A stretch of DNA of 64,000 bases, taken from contig NW_026776880.1 of NCBI RefSeq assembly GCF_030936135.1, positions 62,001 through 126,000 on the forward strand. The letters run 5' to 3'. The notes beneath the pieces were generated by a model, which was not told the DNA's origin, made no database searches, and saw only the letters and a program-made list of their open reading frames with translations. Below, one piece after another: positions 33,435 to 43,804 of the stretch; within the stretch, counting starts at the first letter, position 1, and the number at the start of each line of letters is the position of its first letter. This stretch comes from Gavia stellata (Eukaryota > Chordata > Aves > Gaviiformes > Gaviidae). The position numbers were made by a program, and so were the translations under genes.

Positions 33435-35042
33435 ATGGCGCTGCCACCGCTGCGGCTCCCAGCGCGTGGGCCCCAGGCCCCCCCGGCACCCTGGCTCCTT
33501 CAGCCTTTTGTGCTCCCCAAAACCTTCTACCCCCGAGGTAGGGACCCACCCCGACCCCTGCAGCCCGGGACGCTCTTGGGGGCAAGAGCGGAGGTGACCG
33601 ATGGCCATCGCTCCTGTCTCTCTTGCAGGCTCACCCAACCTGTGCCAACTGCCCGGGCAGGAGCAGCTCTTCCCTGCAGCCTGGGCACCCCCAGTGGGGG
33701 TGGCCCCCCAGGCCCCCCAGGCACCACCAGCAGGTATGGCACCCCTCTCTGCTCGGGCACCCCGCCACCTTCGGCACCTTCAGCACCCCCGACCCCTGGG
33801 CATGCCCAGGATCCCCCCACCACCCCCAAGCACTCCCAGCATCCCCACCACCCCCGTCACCCCCGGCAGATATGGCACAGGGCTTCAGCAAGCCCGGGCG
33901 ACCATCCCCTGCCCTTGCCTGGGTGACGGGTGCCCACTAAATCCCATTTCCACAGAACTTCCCAAATCCTTGGGGCCACCTCTCCCATTTCAGCCCCCTG
34001 GAAGTGAGTCTCCTTCCCCGATTTGCAATCCCGTCCCGCTGGCACGGCAGCTCACCCCATGGCGAGTGCCCCAGCCACAAGCTCCCCACGTGCCTGGTGC
34101 AGAGCCGGGGGACCTCGGCCATCGGGGCTGGCTCGGCGGGTGCCCTTGGAAGGTCCCCCCGGCCCAGCACGGCTCCCTCTCCCCCCCACAGGTCTGCAGA
34201 GGGCTCCATGTGGCTGCTGCTTCCACCCCCGGCTCTTCCACATCCCATGGACGAGCACCCACCTGCCTCCACTGGCCATGGCCACGCTTGGCCGCGCTGC
34301 CGCTTCTCTGCCGGGTGCTGCTCTGTGGGGTCCCGGCGACTGCGGGACCCCCCTGGCCTGGGCAGCCCCTCGGAGCCCCCAGGGACAGCCGCAACACCTC
34401 CCACCCTACACCCAGCAGGGGAGAGCGGTGACCCCAGCCCCCCCGCTGCTGCCGACGTCCATCCCCGGCTACCAGCAGATCCAGGGGCAGCCCGCAGAGA
34501 CCAAGACCTCCGGCAGTGCCACCCCCAGGGCAGCACCCCCGGGAAGCAACATCTCCCCGGGCAGCGACGTCCCCCCCAGCCCCTCTGCTGCCCCCCACGA
34601 GCAAGCCCTGGGGGACCCCACAGGCGACCTCGCCGTGGCCGAGGAGGTCCTTCTTGAGGAGGCCCTGAGGCTCTTTGGTTGCTCCCCGGACGCGGTGGGG
34701 GTCAGCCAGGACGCTCCCAGCAGCGGCCCCAGGCCTGGGGACCCTGGTGGCACCGGCGCAGCCATCCCCCACTGCGAGTTCGCCTCGCTCTCCCTGCCCG
34801 AGGAGCTGCTCAGCCCCGACTACAGCGTCCCCGAGACCGCCGACGCCATCCTCAGCCTGGACGAGTTCGTCATGGGGCTGGAGCCCCAGGAGCCGTGGGG
34901 GGATGAGGGCAGGGACCTGCCACCGTCCCAGCCTGCCACGGCAGAGAAGCGGGGGAAGAAGCGGGCCAAGAGCACCTCGCCAAAGCCAGCCAGCAAACGC
35001 AGGGCTCTCGCCGGCAGCAGGGGGGTGGCGGGGGGGGATTAG
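33435..35042 (+). CDS. PRR22: proline-rich protein 22 (PRR22), four exons
   Basis: Exons 33435-33537, 33629-33733, 33956-34003 and 34192-35042 join in phase with AG/GT borders and encode 368 residues. The N-terminal two thirds is rich in Pro, Ala and Gly. The conserved C-terminal domain is recognisable: EEVLLEEALRLFGCSPDAV at about residues 235-253, LPEELLSPDYSVPE at about 286-300, followed by AILSLDEFVMGLEPQE. A basic, nuclear-signal-like KRGKKRAK lies near residue 340. The LPEELL..DYSVPE block is what identifies the PRR22 family. Function is unknown in the family. The start ATG (33435) follows CCAACAGCCACAACAGACC, with purine context. Reading straight through intron 2 also stays open for a while, so an intron-retaining isoform is possible. 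Confidence 0.78.
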
Positions 35043-35165
35043 ACCCACAGCAGGGGTGAGAGGGAGATGGGGGGAGTGGGGGGTGGGGGAGGAGGGATGG
35101 GTATTTGGGGAGGGGGGGGGGTGTGTTATAGTAGATTTGATGAGGCCGCTTCTCTTGTTTTCTTC

Positions 35166-35171
35166 ATTAAA
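35166..35171 (+). terminator. probable PRR22 polyadenylation signal (ATTAAA)
   Basis: The common variant ATTAAA lies 124 bases after the PRR22 stop codon. It follows a G-rich stretch (35066-35122, with a run of ten Gs) and precedes a C/T-rich region. No AATAAA is closer. Confidence 0.5.
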
Positions 35172-36339
35172 AGCCATTTCTCCTGAACTACTCCGTGCCT
35201 GTGTGGGAGCGGGAGGAAGCGCAGGGGGCACCGGGAAAGGGCACCCAAGAGGTGCAAAAGCCCCGCAGAGCCCCACAGCAGAGCCGGCGAGCCCCGAAGG
35301 GCACCGAGCCGTCCCCAGGGCTGAGTCACCAGCAGCGGGGCAGACAATGGCAGCAGCCGGGGGACTGCCCTGTCCCCTTCCCCAGGGGAAGCAGCCCTTC
35401 GGCAGGGGAGCCAGGACAGACGGGTCCCTGCACGACTCATGGACACGGCCCCACGCAGAAAGCAGCATGGAGTCCCCGGGACAAGGACAGACCTTGGGGG
35501 CCAGGCTGGGGACAGACACACATGACAACGGGGGCTGCAACGCCTTCGTCCCGAACACGACCAGTGTCCCCTCCAGCAGGGACAGGGCTCGGTGCAAAGC
35601 CCTTCAAAGCCTCAAGACAATCACACCCTTCCTTAGGTCCCACCGTGCTCCACTCCGGAGCCAGCTCTGCCTCACTGCCCAGCAAAATAACCCCAAATCA
35701 CCCCAAGAATGGCGAGGGAGGGAGCTGCGGGCCAGGCAGGGACCCTCTTCCCCTTGTCTGGCTGCACCTTGGGCAGACGCAAGACCAGGAAGGTGGCAAA
35801 AAAAAAAAAAAGGGAAGAAAAAAAATCACCGCACCAGCCAGAAAGTGCCTGGAAACTTCATCTCTCTTTGTCCCGCTTTTCCCATCCCAGCTCCACAACC
35901 TGGGGCCAATGCAGCCAACGGTGCCTTCGGGAAGTGGCCTCACCTTTCCGGCTCTGGCTTGCAGAAAGTGCAGGGTGAGGTCCCTGTCGGGGCAGTCCCC
36001 CAGTGCCAGGGGTCAGGGGGATAAGCCCCTTCCTTAGGGCAGTCCCAGGGATCCCGCTGGGGTGGTGGGAGCCGCTCGGGACCGCGGGCAGGCACAGTCC
36101 CGTTGGCGTCAGCATGGCACGGCGCAGCTCCCGCTGCCGCTGCTGCTCAGCGTCTCGCCTCGCACGCTGACCCGCCCCGAGCATCCTCCTCGCCCCAAAA
36201 CTCCTGTCCCCTGGAGCAGCTGCACTGCCACCGCCCACAGCTCTCGGGGGCCACAGAGACTTCTTCTACTCCAGGGAAGGAGGAAAACAGCAGAAAAGAA
36301 AAAGCCCACAACCCAAACTTCAGGGCGGACCAAAAGTTA
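35172..36339. other. GC-rich intergenic DNA, no gene recognised
   Basis: Open frames overlap in several frames but are low complexity. A poly(A) run at about 35799-35812, next to a second A-rich run, is the only simple repeat noted. Confidence 0.4.
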
Positions 36340-36890
36340 AAGCATCTTCTTAAGGACATTGTCCAAATTGACTCCTATCCTGAGCCTGCTGCCCACCAGC
36401 ACCCCCAGAACCCTTTCTGCAGGGCTGCTCTCCAGCCACTCCTCTCCCAGTTTAGACTTGTGCCCGGCGTAATACTCTCCCAGCTGCAGAAGCCAGCACT
36501 TGGACTTGTTCAGTATCGTGCCGCTGACAATTGCCCAATGCTCCCATCTCTCTAGATCCCTCTGCAAGGCCTCTTGTCCCTCAAGAGAGTCAACAGCACC
36601 GCCCAGTTTGGGAGCGTCAGCAAGCTTGCCAACGGGGCGTTCACCTCCCGCATCCAGACCATGGATCAAAACAGTGAACAGCACCGGCCCTAGGACTGAG
36701 CCCTGAGGAACGCCGCTGGCGACCGGTATTCCCCGCTGGTGCCCAGGAAGTTGAAATCCCCCATACGGACACGGGCTGCCCATCCAGAGATTTCTCCTAA
36801 TTGCCTGTAGAAGAACTCCTCAGTGCCGGCAGCCCGGCTGGGCGCCAACACATTTTTCTCGATCCCTCTAGCAGCAGAGTGCAGGCCACA
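36340..36890 (-). mobile_element. CR1 LINE fragment with internal deletion
   Basis: On the minus strand the end of the endonuclease domain (FYRQLGEISGWAARVRMGDFNF) is followed within a few residues by the middle of RT (ASGVPQGSVLGPVLFTVLI, then KLGGAVDSLEGQEALQRDLE and the GEEWLESSPAERVLGVLVGS block). The intervening several hundred residues are missing, with the junction near 36.73 kb. The RT active-site region reads LADAP where FADDT-type is usual, so the catalytic aspartate pair is damaged. Confidence 0.85.
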
Positions 36891-36909
36891 ATTTGCTTTC
36901 ACATGGAGG

Positions 36910-37080
36910 GGTGTCCACTACACCTGGAATCGACTGCCCCAAGGCTGCCATTTGTCATGGATGGATACAGACTGCACTGGAGCAAGGTGAAGCTCCCGAA
37001 CACCTGCAGTGCATTGATGACATCATTGTGTGGGGCAACACAGTGGAGGAAGTGTTTGAGAAGGGGAGAAGAATAATAAT
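36910..37080 (+). pseudogene. retroviral RT active-site fragment
   Basis: The plus strand reads through TALEQGEAPEHLQCIDDIIV, the RT palm region around the active site, followed by EEVFEKG. The usual aromatic residue before the aspartate pair is Cys here (codon TGC at about 37010). The fragment ends at a stop near 37080, and a stretch without retroviral resemblance follows. Confidence 0.7.
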
Positions 37081-37285
37081 TTAATAATACTGATAGACCT
37101 TGCGCGTGTGTGTGTCTGTGTGCACACGCGCACTTCTGGAGACTTTCTTGCGATGACAACTGCTCTGCTGGGAGTTCTTATTATTGTTGCATTCATTTGA
37201 GTTTGCTTACGCAGTGAAAAATCGCTCAAGCAAAATCACTACTGATCACTGTGCAAGTGGGAATCGTTCAGGTGACAGTTACATG

Positions 37286-37430
37286 TGCTGTATCTGGAAC
37301 CAGATCATAGCAACGGAATTCAGGTATCCTTGAGGACGGAGATGGAAACTCACCCTGGTCACTAGGATCCGCATCCTGGTGAAGACAATGGTGCTGTACA
37401 AGAACCTTCAAGTAGACAGTAACCTGCTTA
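37286..37430 (+). mobile_element. LTR 5' half (copy A) inside the provirus remnant
   Basis: It begins TGCTGTATCTGGAACCAGAT and is colinear with 39288-39425 (shared CAACGGAATTCAGGT, GAGGACGG and ACCCTGGTC). It stops abruptly next to the integrase core fragment. Confidence 0.65.
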
Positions 37431-37439
37431 GGTTAGTGT

Positions 37440-37985
37440 TAGCAGACGTGTTTTCAGGGTGGCCAGAAGCTTGCCCTTGCTACGTCAAGAAACTCAGCTT
37501 AAGCGGGTGGATGTTTGACCAATGGCTTTAATGAGAATTACAATTACCCCTCGAGCAAGGGAAGGAGTAAGCCCTTTTGAAATATTAAGGGAAAACCCCA
37601 TACGGTCAGAAGCACAGGTAACCGAAGTGACCAAATGCATGTTATAGGGGAAGGAATGTTGAGAAATGATTCGCTGTCCCTTTCGCGTGTTTTATCATCC
37701 TTACAGAGGTACTTCAGTCAGGGAGCTCCTTTGCCCCTGGATTCGCCAGTACACAATTTCCAACCTGGAGACTTGGTTTATATTCGCACCTGGAAGGATT
37801 AGCCACTGAGAGAGAAGTGGAAAGGACCCTCTACAACCCTACTGACCACCTAGAGCGCTGTGAAGGTAGAAGGAATCAACTCCTGGATCCACTACACGGG
37901 AGTCGAACCAGCTCCTCCGCCAGAACCCAAAGACAAGTGGAGAGCCATTCCGGCGGGACCCTTGAAAACTGTACTATTGCGTAAT
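37440..37985 (+). pseudogene. retroviral integrase, degraded
   Basis: The remnant of the catalytic core reads ADVFSGWPEACPC (37442-37480). A GVSPFEILRENP-type block at about 37565-37600 follows, then the C-terminal domain with FQPGDLVYIRTWK, a KWKGPL motif and VEGINSWIHYTGVEPAPP (37760-37920), the GPY/F-type module of gammaretroviral integrases. Several stops lie between the blocks. Confidence 0.75.
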
Positions 37986-37996
37986 CGGGTTGCAAA

Positions 37997-38581
37997 ATGA
38001 AAAGCTATCTGGTTTTGTTTCTTTTCCAGGTTGGAGGTACAAATGTGTTTTTCCCCAAATGGGACAGATCTGGAAATGTCTGGGAAAGCTTGGCAAGAAA
38101 AGTAATAAATACCACCACCTTCTGTCTAGCCGGTGGAACCTCGGTAGAGGAAGTTTTCACCTCCTGCCTGTTAGGAGTACCTACTCCTCCGACGCTTTTG
38201 AAAAATTGTAACATTTTAAGATTTTTTAGTATCAATATGACATACGGCAGCATGTATAGTTGGGGAAAACCAACTAAAATCAGGGAAAAAGGTAAGCTAA
38301 GAGTGAGAGTTAAGGGCATGTTTCCAGCTGAAAGTTGTGTTCAGTTTGTGAACTGCACTCCACGGTCTAAATGTGAAAATCTTTCAAGATTCAAGCCCCC
38401 ACTGAAACGTAATAAAACTGGGACAGTGAGTTATGCTTGGGCCCATGCTAAATTGCCAGTAGGATGGTTTCTTCTCTGTGGAAAGAGATCATATGCCTAT
38501 ATCCCTGCAAACGTCACTGGAGGACCATGCGCAATGGGAAGGTTAACAGCAATGTTACCAAAAAAAGGAAGGCTCACATGA
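37997..38581 (+). pseudogene. retroviral env, surface-subunit portion
   Basis: A 194-codon frame begins at the ATG overlapping the integrase end, as expected for env. It has a hydrophobic leader (about residues 2-12), several cysteines, and at least three NxT/S sites. At under 200 residues it is far shorter than a typical surface subunit, and it ends at a stop. The transmembrane part lies downstream in another frame. It is therefore a broken env, described here as found. Confidence 0.7.
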
Positions 38582-38642
38582 AAAGAAAACTGTTAGCCAG
38601 AAGAGACAAGTCTCTACTCTGTCTCCAGATTGTAACTCTCAA

Positions 38643-39134
38643 TTGACATTATGGAGCCCTAGTGAAATCATGGCAGCTGCCATCCTTGCACCTGGAGTTG
38701 GGGTAGCTATGAATTATCACCATATAAAGAGACTAGCTTGTGAATTAGCCAAAACTACTAACTTTCCTTCCCAGGTGCTCGCTGCCTTGGGAGAAGAGAT
38801 GACACAAATTAGAGAAGCCACATCAGAAAACCGAGTAACTATGGACTCTCTGCTTTTAAGACATACCCATGGATGTGAGGAATTTAAAGGAATGTGTTGT
38901 TTTAATTTGACAGACGATTCTCAGATCACAGAAGAAAAGATCCAACAGTTGAAAGAATTAGCGGAAAACACCAAAGAGAGAGAAGGCTTGGATTTTTCTT
39001 GGCTGACATCCTGGTTGCCCAGTTTTGGATGGTTAAAGCAGCTGTTTATAGCTGGCCTCCTCCTGGTATTTAGGATTCTGATCAGCTGTTGCATGATACA
39101 ATGCTCACCTTTAGGTTCTAATTGGCTGAAATAA
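38643..39134 (+). pseudogene. retroviral env, transmembrane-subunit portion
   Basis: A 163-residue open frame contains an N-terminal hydrophobic Ala/Gly-rich stretch (about residues 10-24, possibly fusion-peptide derived). It also has a heptad-like helix, a CX6CC motif (Cys 78, 85 and 86) and one membrane-spanning segment near residues 133-150. CX6CC marks a gamma-type envelope that is covalently linked to its surface subunit. The frame differs from that of the upstream surface portion, and stops lie between them. Confidence 0.75.
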
Positions 39135-39287
39135 TCTCTCAGAAAAAGCCTTCAAATAATATTTTAATGGTGCAAAAAGAAATTAACCCCTTTGTTGACA
39201 AGATCGAACAGAAGGCAATGGAAATTAAGGAGGTTGAGACTTGTGGGAATTGTAAAACATATCCATAAGCCTCAAAAGGGGGAAAAT

Positions 39288-39561
39288 TGCTGTATCTGGA
39301 ACCAGATTAGAGCAACGGAATTCAGGTCTCCCTGAGGACGGGGACGGAGACTTACCCTGGTCGCTGGGATACGTGTCCTGGCAAAGACAACGGTGCTGTG
39401 CGAGGGCCTTCGAGTGGGCAACAAACTGCTGAGTGTGTGCGATGGCGTGTGGGGACGTGGGAGTTGTTGTGGAGAAGGAGTCTGGGATTTCATCAAGACC
39501 CGTATCCTAAACTAACCTCAGTTAGTGATTTTAATAGTAAAAGATGCCCCCCTCGGAGGAG
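39288..39561 (+). mobile_element. 3' LTR of the env-bearing provirus (copy B)
   Basis: It starts TGCTGTATCTGG directly after the polypurine tract. Its first 138 bases match 37286-37425 and its last 142 bases match 30306-30447, so it links the two partial copies into one LTR of about 274 bases. The polyadenylation hexamer, intact in copy C, is AATAGTAAAA here. The exact 3' border is inferred from where similarity to copy C ends. Confidence 0.65.
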
Positions 39562-39789
39562 ATTTTAGGTGCAAGTACAGGTCCGCCTCAGTGTATCGAG
39601 TGACATTAAAACGAAGACAGGCGCAGACGGACTTTGGTGTGAGCGACCAGTCCGTGACTGCAACGTGATTCTGTCTCTGTCGCTGTTCCGTACGAAGGAC
39701 CCCGCGTGTGTCCCAGGGGTGCGCTGGCTGATGGGCAGTGCCCGGCACCCCGCTCTGCAGAGCGGCGATACGGACCGAGGTCTCGGCCC

Positions 39790-40690
39790 CCGGTGCTGAC
39801 GGGCGTTGTGCACAGCGGGCAAAGAGCCCCGGTGTAGGGACAGGGACCGCACCCGCAGCCCGCCCGGCCCCGCCGCCTCCCGCGGCCCCCACCCGCGCCC
39901 CCGCCCGCCCCTTCTCCCCCGCGGGTCTGTCCCCGCGGCAGCTGCAGCGGGATGGCGCTGCTGCCCATCCCCAGCGTGCGGGGCAGGGCTGCGCACACGG
40001 AGCCCGAGGGGTCCCGTCCCGTCGGGCAGAGCCCGGCGGAGACCTGCGCGGGGGACGGGCGGGAGCGGCGGCAGCAGGAAAACGCTCCCGAGACGGTCCC
40101 CTCCCGGGGCCGGCCCGGGCCGGGCTTCCCAAGCGGGGCGCGCCCCCGGGAGCGGGGCGAGCCCGGGCGCGGCTGGCTACCGAGCCCGGCTGGCTACCGA
40201 GCCCGGCTGGCTACCGAGCGCGGCGGCGGGGCCGGGCCGGCCGGCAGCGCCGAGCACCGGGCGCAGTCTGCCGCGGGTGCGGCCGAGGGCCGGCGCGGGC
40301 TTCGTCCCGGCCGGCACCGTGCGCCTCCGGGGAGCGCCGGGACGGCGGCAGCCGGCTCGGCCCCTCGGCCTCGGCGTCCTTATCGCCGCCCGGGACACGG
40401 GGACCCCCGGGGCGCTCCCCGGCCCCCGGCAGCGTCCCGCTCCCCCACCGCCGGAGCGGGGCAGGACGCGGAGCTGCAGCGCCCGGTGCGCGGTGCCGAG
40501 GGGCCGGTTCCTGCCCGCCACCGCCTGCGGCGGGAGGAGCCCGTGGGCAGCGCTGCCCGACCGGCCCGGCTCGGCTCGTCCCGGCTTGGCTCGGCTCGTT
40601 TTGGCTCTGCTCCGCCTCGCTAGCTGGGCTGGGCTCGGGTCGTTTCGGCTCGGCGGGACTCGGCTAAGCTCGGGTCGTTTCGGCACCCGC
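39790..40690. promoter_or_regulatory. CpG island 1
   Basis: About 900 bases are very GC-rich with abundant CpG, including CGGCTGGCTACCGAGCC repeated three times at a 17-bp period (40170-40220). A run of GGCTCGG/CTCGT motifs lies at about 40555-40685. Long open frames in all directions are artefacts of base composition. It is a plausible promoter CpG island, but I cannot see which gene it would serve. Confidence 0.6.
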
Positions 40691-41385
40691 GTGTGCATTT
40701 GCTTTTCCTCGTTTCGCAGCAGTTTGTAATAACGGGGCCCAGCCGGGGTGCAATTTCTCCTTAATAATGTCATAATCCCGATTCTTTGCAGTAAAGCACA
40801 TTATCATTAAATTGCCGTGACGGCTCTGCTCTGCTCTGAATTGTTTACTGCACCGGGATTTCAAGCGGAAAAAACCTCCAAGTCCAATCATCAAGAAAAA
40901 GCACCAAAAAAGGCAAAGTGTCCATTGGAAATGCTGAGAAACAGTTCAGTAACACCTGAATATATTCTCTGTTTTCACTGTGAGACTCCAGCTGTGAACG
41001 GGGGGAAGCAGAATACAGAGATCCGGTAATACCACACTATACCATCTTTAATTCTCAACAAAACCTACAAAACTCATGAAAATATCCACTTGCCACACAG
41101 CTTTTTTGTCAATACGTAAGACACAGGAGCGTACAAACCGCATCAGTTGTGTCTCACCGCAGCTGGAAAACATTTGACAAAGCGAGCGCAAGTTCGCAGC
41201 GGCCAAGCAACCTCATCGCAGACAAGGGCGAGACCTCAACCTTCAGACAAGCGAGAGCGCAGCGTAATACGCAGCAAGCTGCAAATGCAGTGTCCTTCAC
41301 TTACAGCAGCTGAAAGCATTTCATTCCCATTTTTTCTATCCCTTGCTGGGTTGGGGATAGTTTGGGGTTGGGGTTGGCAGAGACG
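40691..41385. other. spacer between the two CpG islands
   Basis: Lower-GC DNA with no recognised gene or repeat. Confidence 0.35.
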
Positions 41386-41909
41386 CTCGCCGGCGGGGGG
41401 GAGCTGCCGGCTGCCCTCCCGGCGCTTCCCCCCGGGCCGCGGAACCCTCGCGGGGGGGTCCGCAGACTGCCCTCCCGCACGGCGCGGGCGCTGCCGAGCG
41501 ACTCCCGCCGGCCCCGACGAGAGGGGAGAGCCGCCCCCGAGGAGGGGCCCCGCCGCGGAGGGCCGGTCCCGCCGGGCCCCCCGGCCCGCGCTGAGGGCGG
41601 CGGGGCGCTGCCGGAGCCCTCCCCGGCGCGGGAGGGGCGGGCGCGGCTCGGCGGAGGTGGGGGGGGCGGCGCCTTCCCGCGGGGGTTCGGCTCCGCTTCT
41701 TCCCGGGTGGACGGCGTCCGGGAAAGGTCTTCTCCGCACGGAGCGGGGCGGGCGGGCGGAGCAGACGCGGGGCTGGGGGGCGGCTGCGGAAGAAGTCCCG
41801 GCTGGAGGTGCTGGAGAGAAGGGGGGCCCTGCCTCCTTCCCTCGGGCCACCCCTCGGGTTTGCTCGCGGGGGGGGTGCGCGGGGCGAGGAGCCCCAGTTC
41901 AAGTCCCAG
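41386..41909 (+). promoter_or_regulatory. CpG island 2, possible promoter/first exon
   Basis: A second CpG-dense block, rich in GGGG and CGCGG motifs, ends at a good splice donor (CCCAG|GTATGA at 41909/41910). It could be a promoter with a non-coding first exon on the plus strand. No downstream plus-strand coding exon was found, so this stays tentative. Confidence 0.4.
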
Positions 41910-43804
41910 GTATGAAATTCGTGTCTGATTTACTTCGTTTAGTTACTGACGGCTGTGGATCCTTCACCGACGTGTGTTTGCGATGCTTGTTTAGTGCTGA
42001 AAACGGCTTTAAAAACGTTTGAAACGGAGATCTCGCCAGCTTGTGTTCTGCTGGCACTGGCCCTGGACACATACGTCTTTGTGTAACACCACCCCCCCAA
42101 AAAAAACCCCACTCCCCCCCGAAACTGAAGTCCCGTTCTGGACCCCTTCTGTGCCTTTTAGCGGGGAGTCATTTTCTTTCAGGTGATGTGGGTCCAGACG
42201 TATATCCTGTGTCACTTCACTGTTGAGCGCACAGACTTCTTGTAAACCTCAGCTACTCAGGTCACATCCTCTGTCGGTGTCGGAATAAGAATTTCAGGTA
42301 AGACGGATTGATGTCTGCGTGCTGCGGGGATTGTATTTGGGAGATCACAGATGGTCTTCAGCTTTGAGGATCAAATGTAACCGTGATTCTAAATGAGAAG
42401 TAGAAATACCTTGTATATATTTGTACTGAACAATAGACTACAACACAGATCCTGAACACGTGAAACGGAATATTAGAAGTTATCATCTCATCTGACCATG
42501 AGGAAAATGTTTGTAGTACTTGCGTTACAAAGAGGAGAGCTGCTGATGCCTCTGCTGAGGGAAAGCGGGGGGAACACAACTTGATGTTCTAGACAAGTCA
42601 AATTGTTTTGGTCTGAATGCGACAATACGGATAATCGTGTTACTCAAAGCATTTGATAGATTTTTCTAAATAGGCTCGAAGCCTTGTAACTGTCCTGTGC
42701 TCTCACTGATTCACTTACTCTGAATCTTTGAGAATTGAGTGGCTTTAGGTTGTACAGTATTTGAACAAATATTACTGCCTAAGACTAGATTAATCTGAGA
42801 AGCTGTGCTTACCTGAAACATGTCATTAAAGAGTTTTAAAGAACCCTTTGCTTCCTGCCTGATGAAGAATGTCTGCTTTTGCTTTTTGATCAAAGTGTTT
42901 CTAAATACTTCACCATTTTCCATGGGAGATCATAGTGACGTGTGCAGAAGAAAATGACTTGTTATGGCTGACCTGCAACTCTAAATGTACTCCTGGTAGA
43001 GGCCACTATGGTAGAGCACAAGTTAGAGCTGAAGACTAAAGTGGATTTCTTGTCACTTTGTCACTTGCAGCTTCCTGCGCTACCATGGCCATTTACAACA
43101 CTGCAGTGGTTACCAGCAGGGGCATCACCACAGAACAGTGGTGCACACCGCTCCTTTCTGAGGAAGGTTGATGTTGTGAACGTAGGGGAGCGATTTAACC
43201 ACTTACTTCTATTGGTAAATTCGTATTTCTAGCAGAAATTCTTTTATTTCCTACAGTTAGGGAAAAAAATCCTCCCACCTTATACTCGTTACATAGGTAG
43301 CATAACTGAAAAAAATTTGCATCCTCCTGTTCATAAAGCTACTGTGAAAACTCAGTTCAGTTAACAGCATTTCTCAAATGCAATTTTGGTACACTTACTA
43401 TGTGTATTTACAGTGGAATTCCTCTTGGAAAAGTGTGCAAGGTAAATATGCAGTAGAAGGCAACAGTGCTTTAATGAAGAGGAAAAGTTAATGTCTGGGG
43501 GAAGGAAAAGTGTGTAGGAAGAGGGGAGTCCCTGTGGTTCTTAGGTGCCGCTCAGAGCTTCGGTGAATACCTTCTCCATCTTCTGCTGTGTGGATGCTAT
43601 TATCCCTGAATTCATGGGTTGTATGGATTTCCTATCTTGTGACAGATGAGTGAAGGCAGCAAATTCTGTGCCTGAGCCTTAGTCCCTGTGCATACAGGTA
43701 TTGTAAATACTCTGATTTTCTAAAATAATCAAAATATGATCATATAGAAAGGTTAAATTTGATTAACAAATAAAATAATAAAATACAAAGGCATAAGTTA
43801 GGAT
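41910..43804. other. AT-rich intergenic DNA
   Basis: No coding frame of quality and no mobile element recognised in about 1.9 kb. Confidence 0.4.

Larger units (their letters stand above)
36905..39561 (+). mobile_element. rearranged gamma-type provirus remnant (RT scrap, IN, env, 3' LTR)
   Basis: In order: an RT fragment (36910-37080), an LTR-like segment (37286-37430), integrase core and C-terminal fragments (37440-37985), env (37997-39134), a polypurine tract (AAAAGGGGGAAAA, 39274-39286), and a terminal LTR (39288-39561). Gag, protease and most of RT/RNase H are absent. The presence of an LTR segment upstream of integrase suggests an internal recombination between an LTR and pol, or insertion of an LTR piece there. 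Confidence 0.75.

Noticed and set aside
33734-33955. Reading PRR22 through intron 2 as coding
   Set aside because: The stretch begins with a consensus donor and ends with an acceptor in matching phase, and its translation is unconserved low-complexity Pro/His/Arg. The spliced form gives the recognisable protein.
39738-40729. Plus- and minus-strand open frames of 200-310 codons in the first CpG island
   Set aside because: They overlap in all frames and are Ala/Arg/Gly/Pro-rich, as expected from extreme GC content; no domain or splice pattern.
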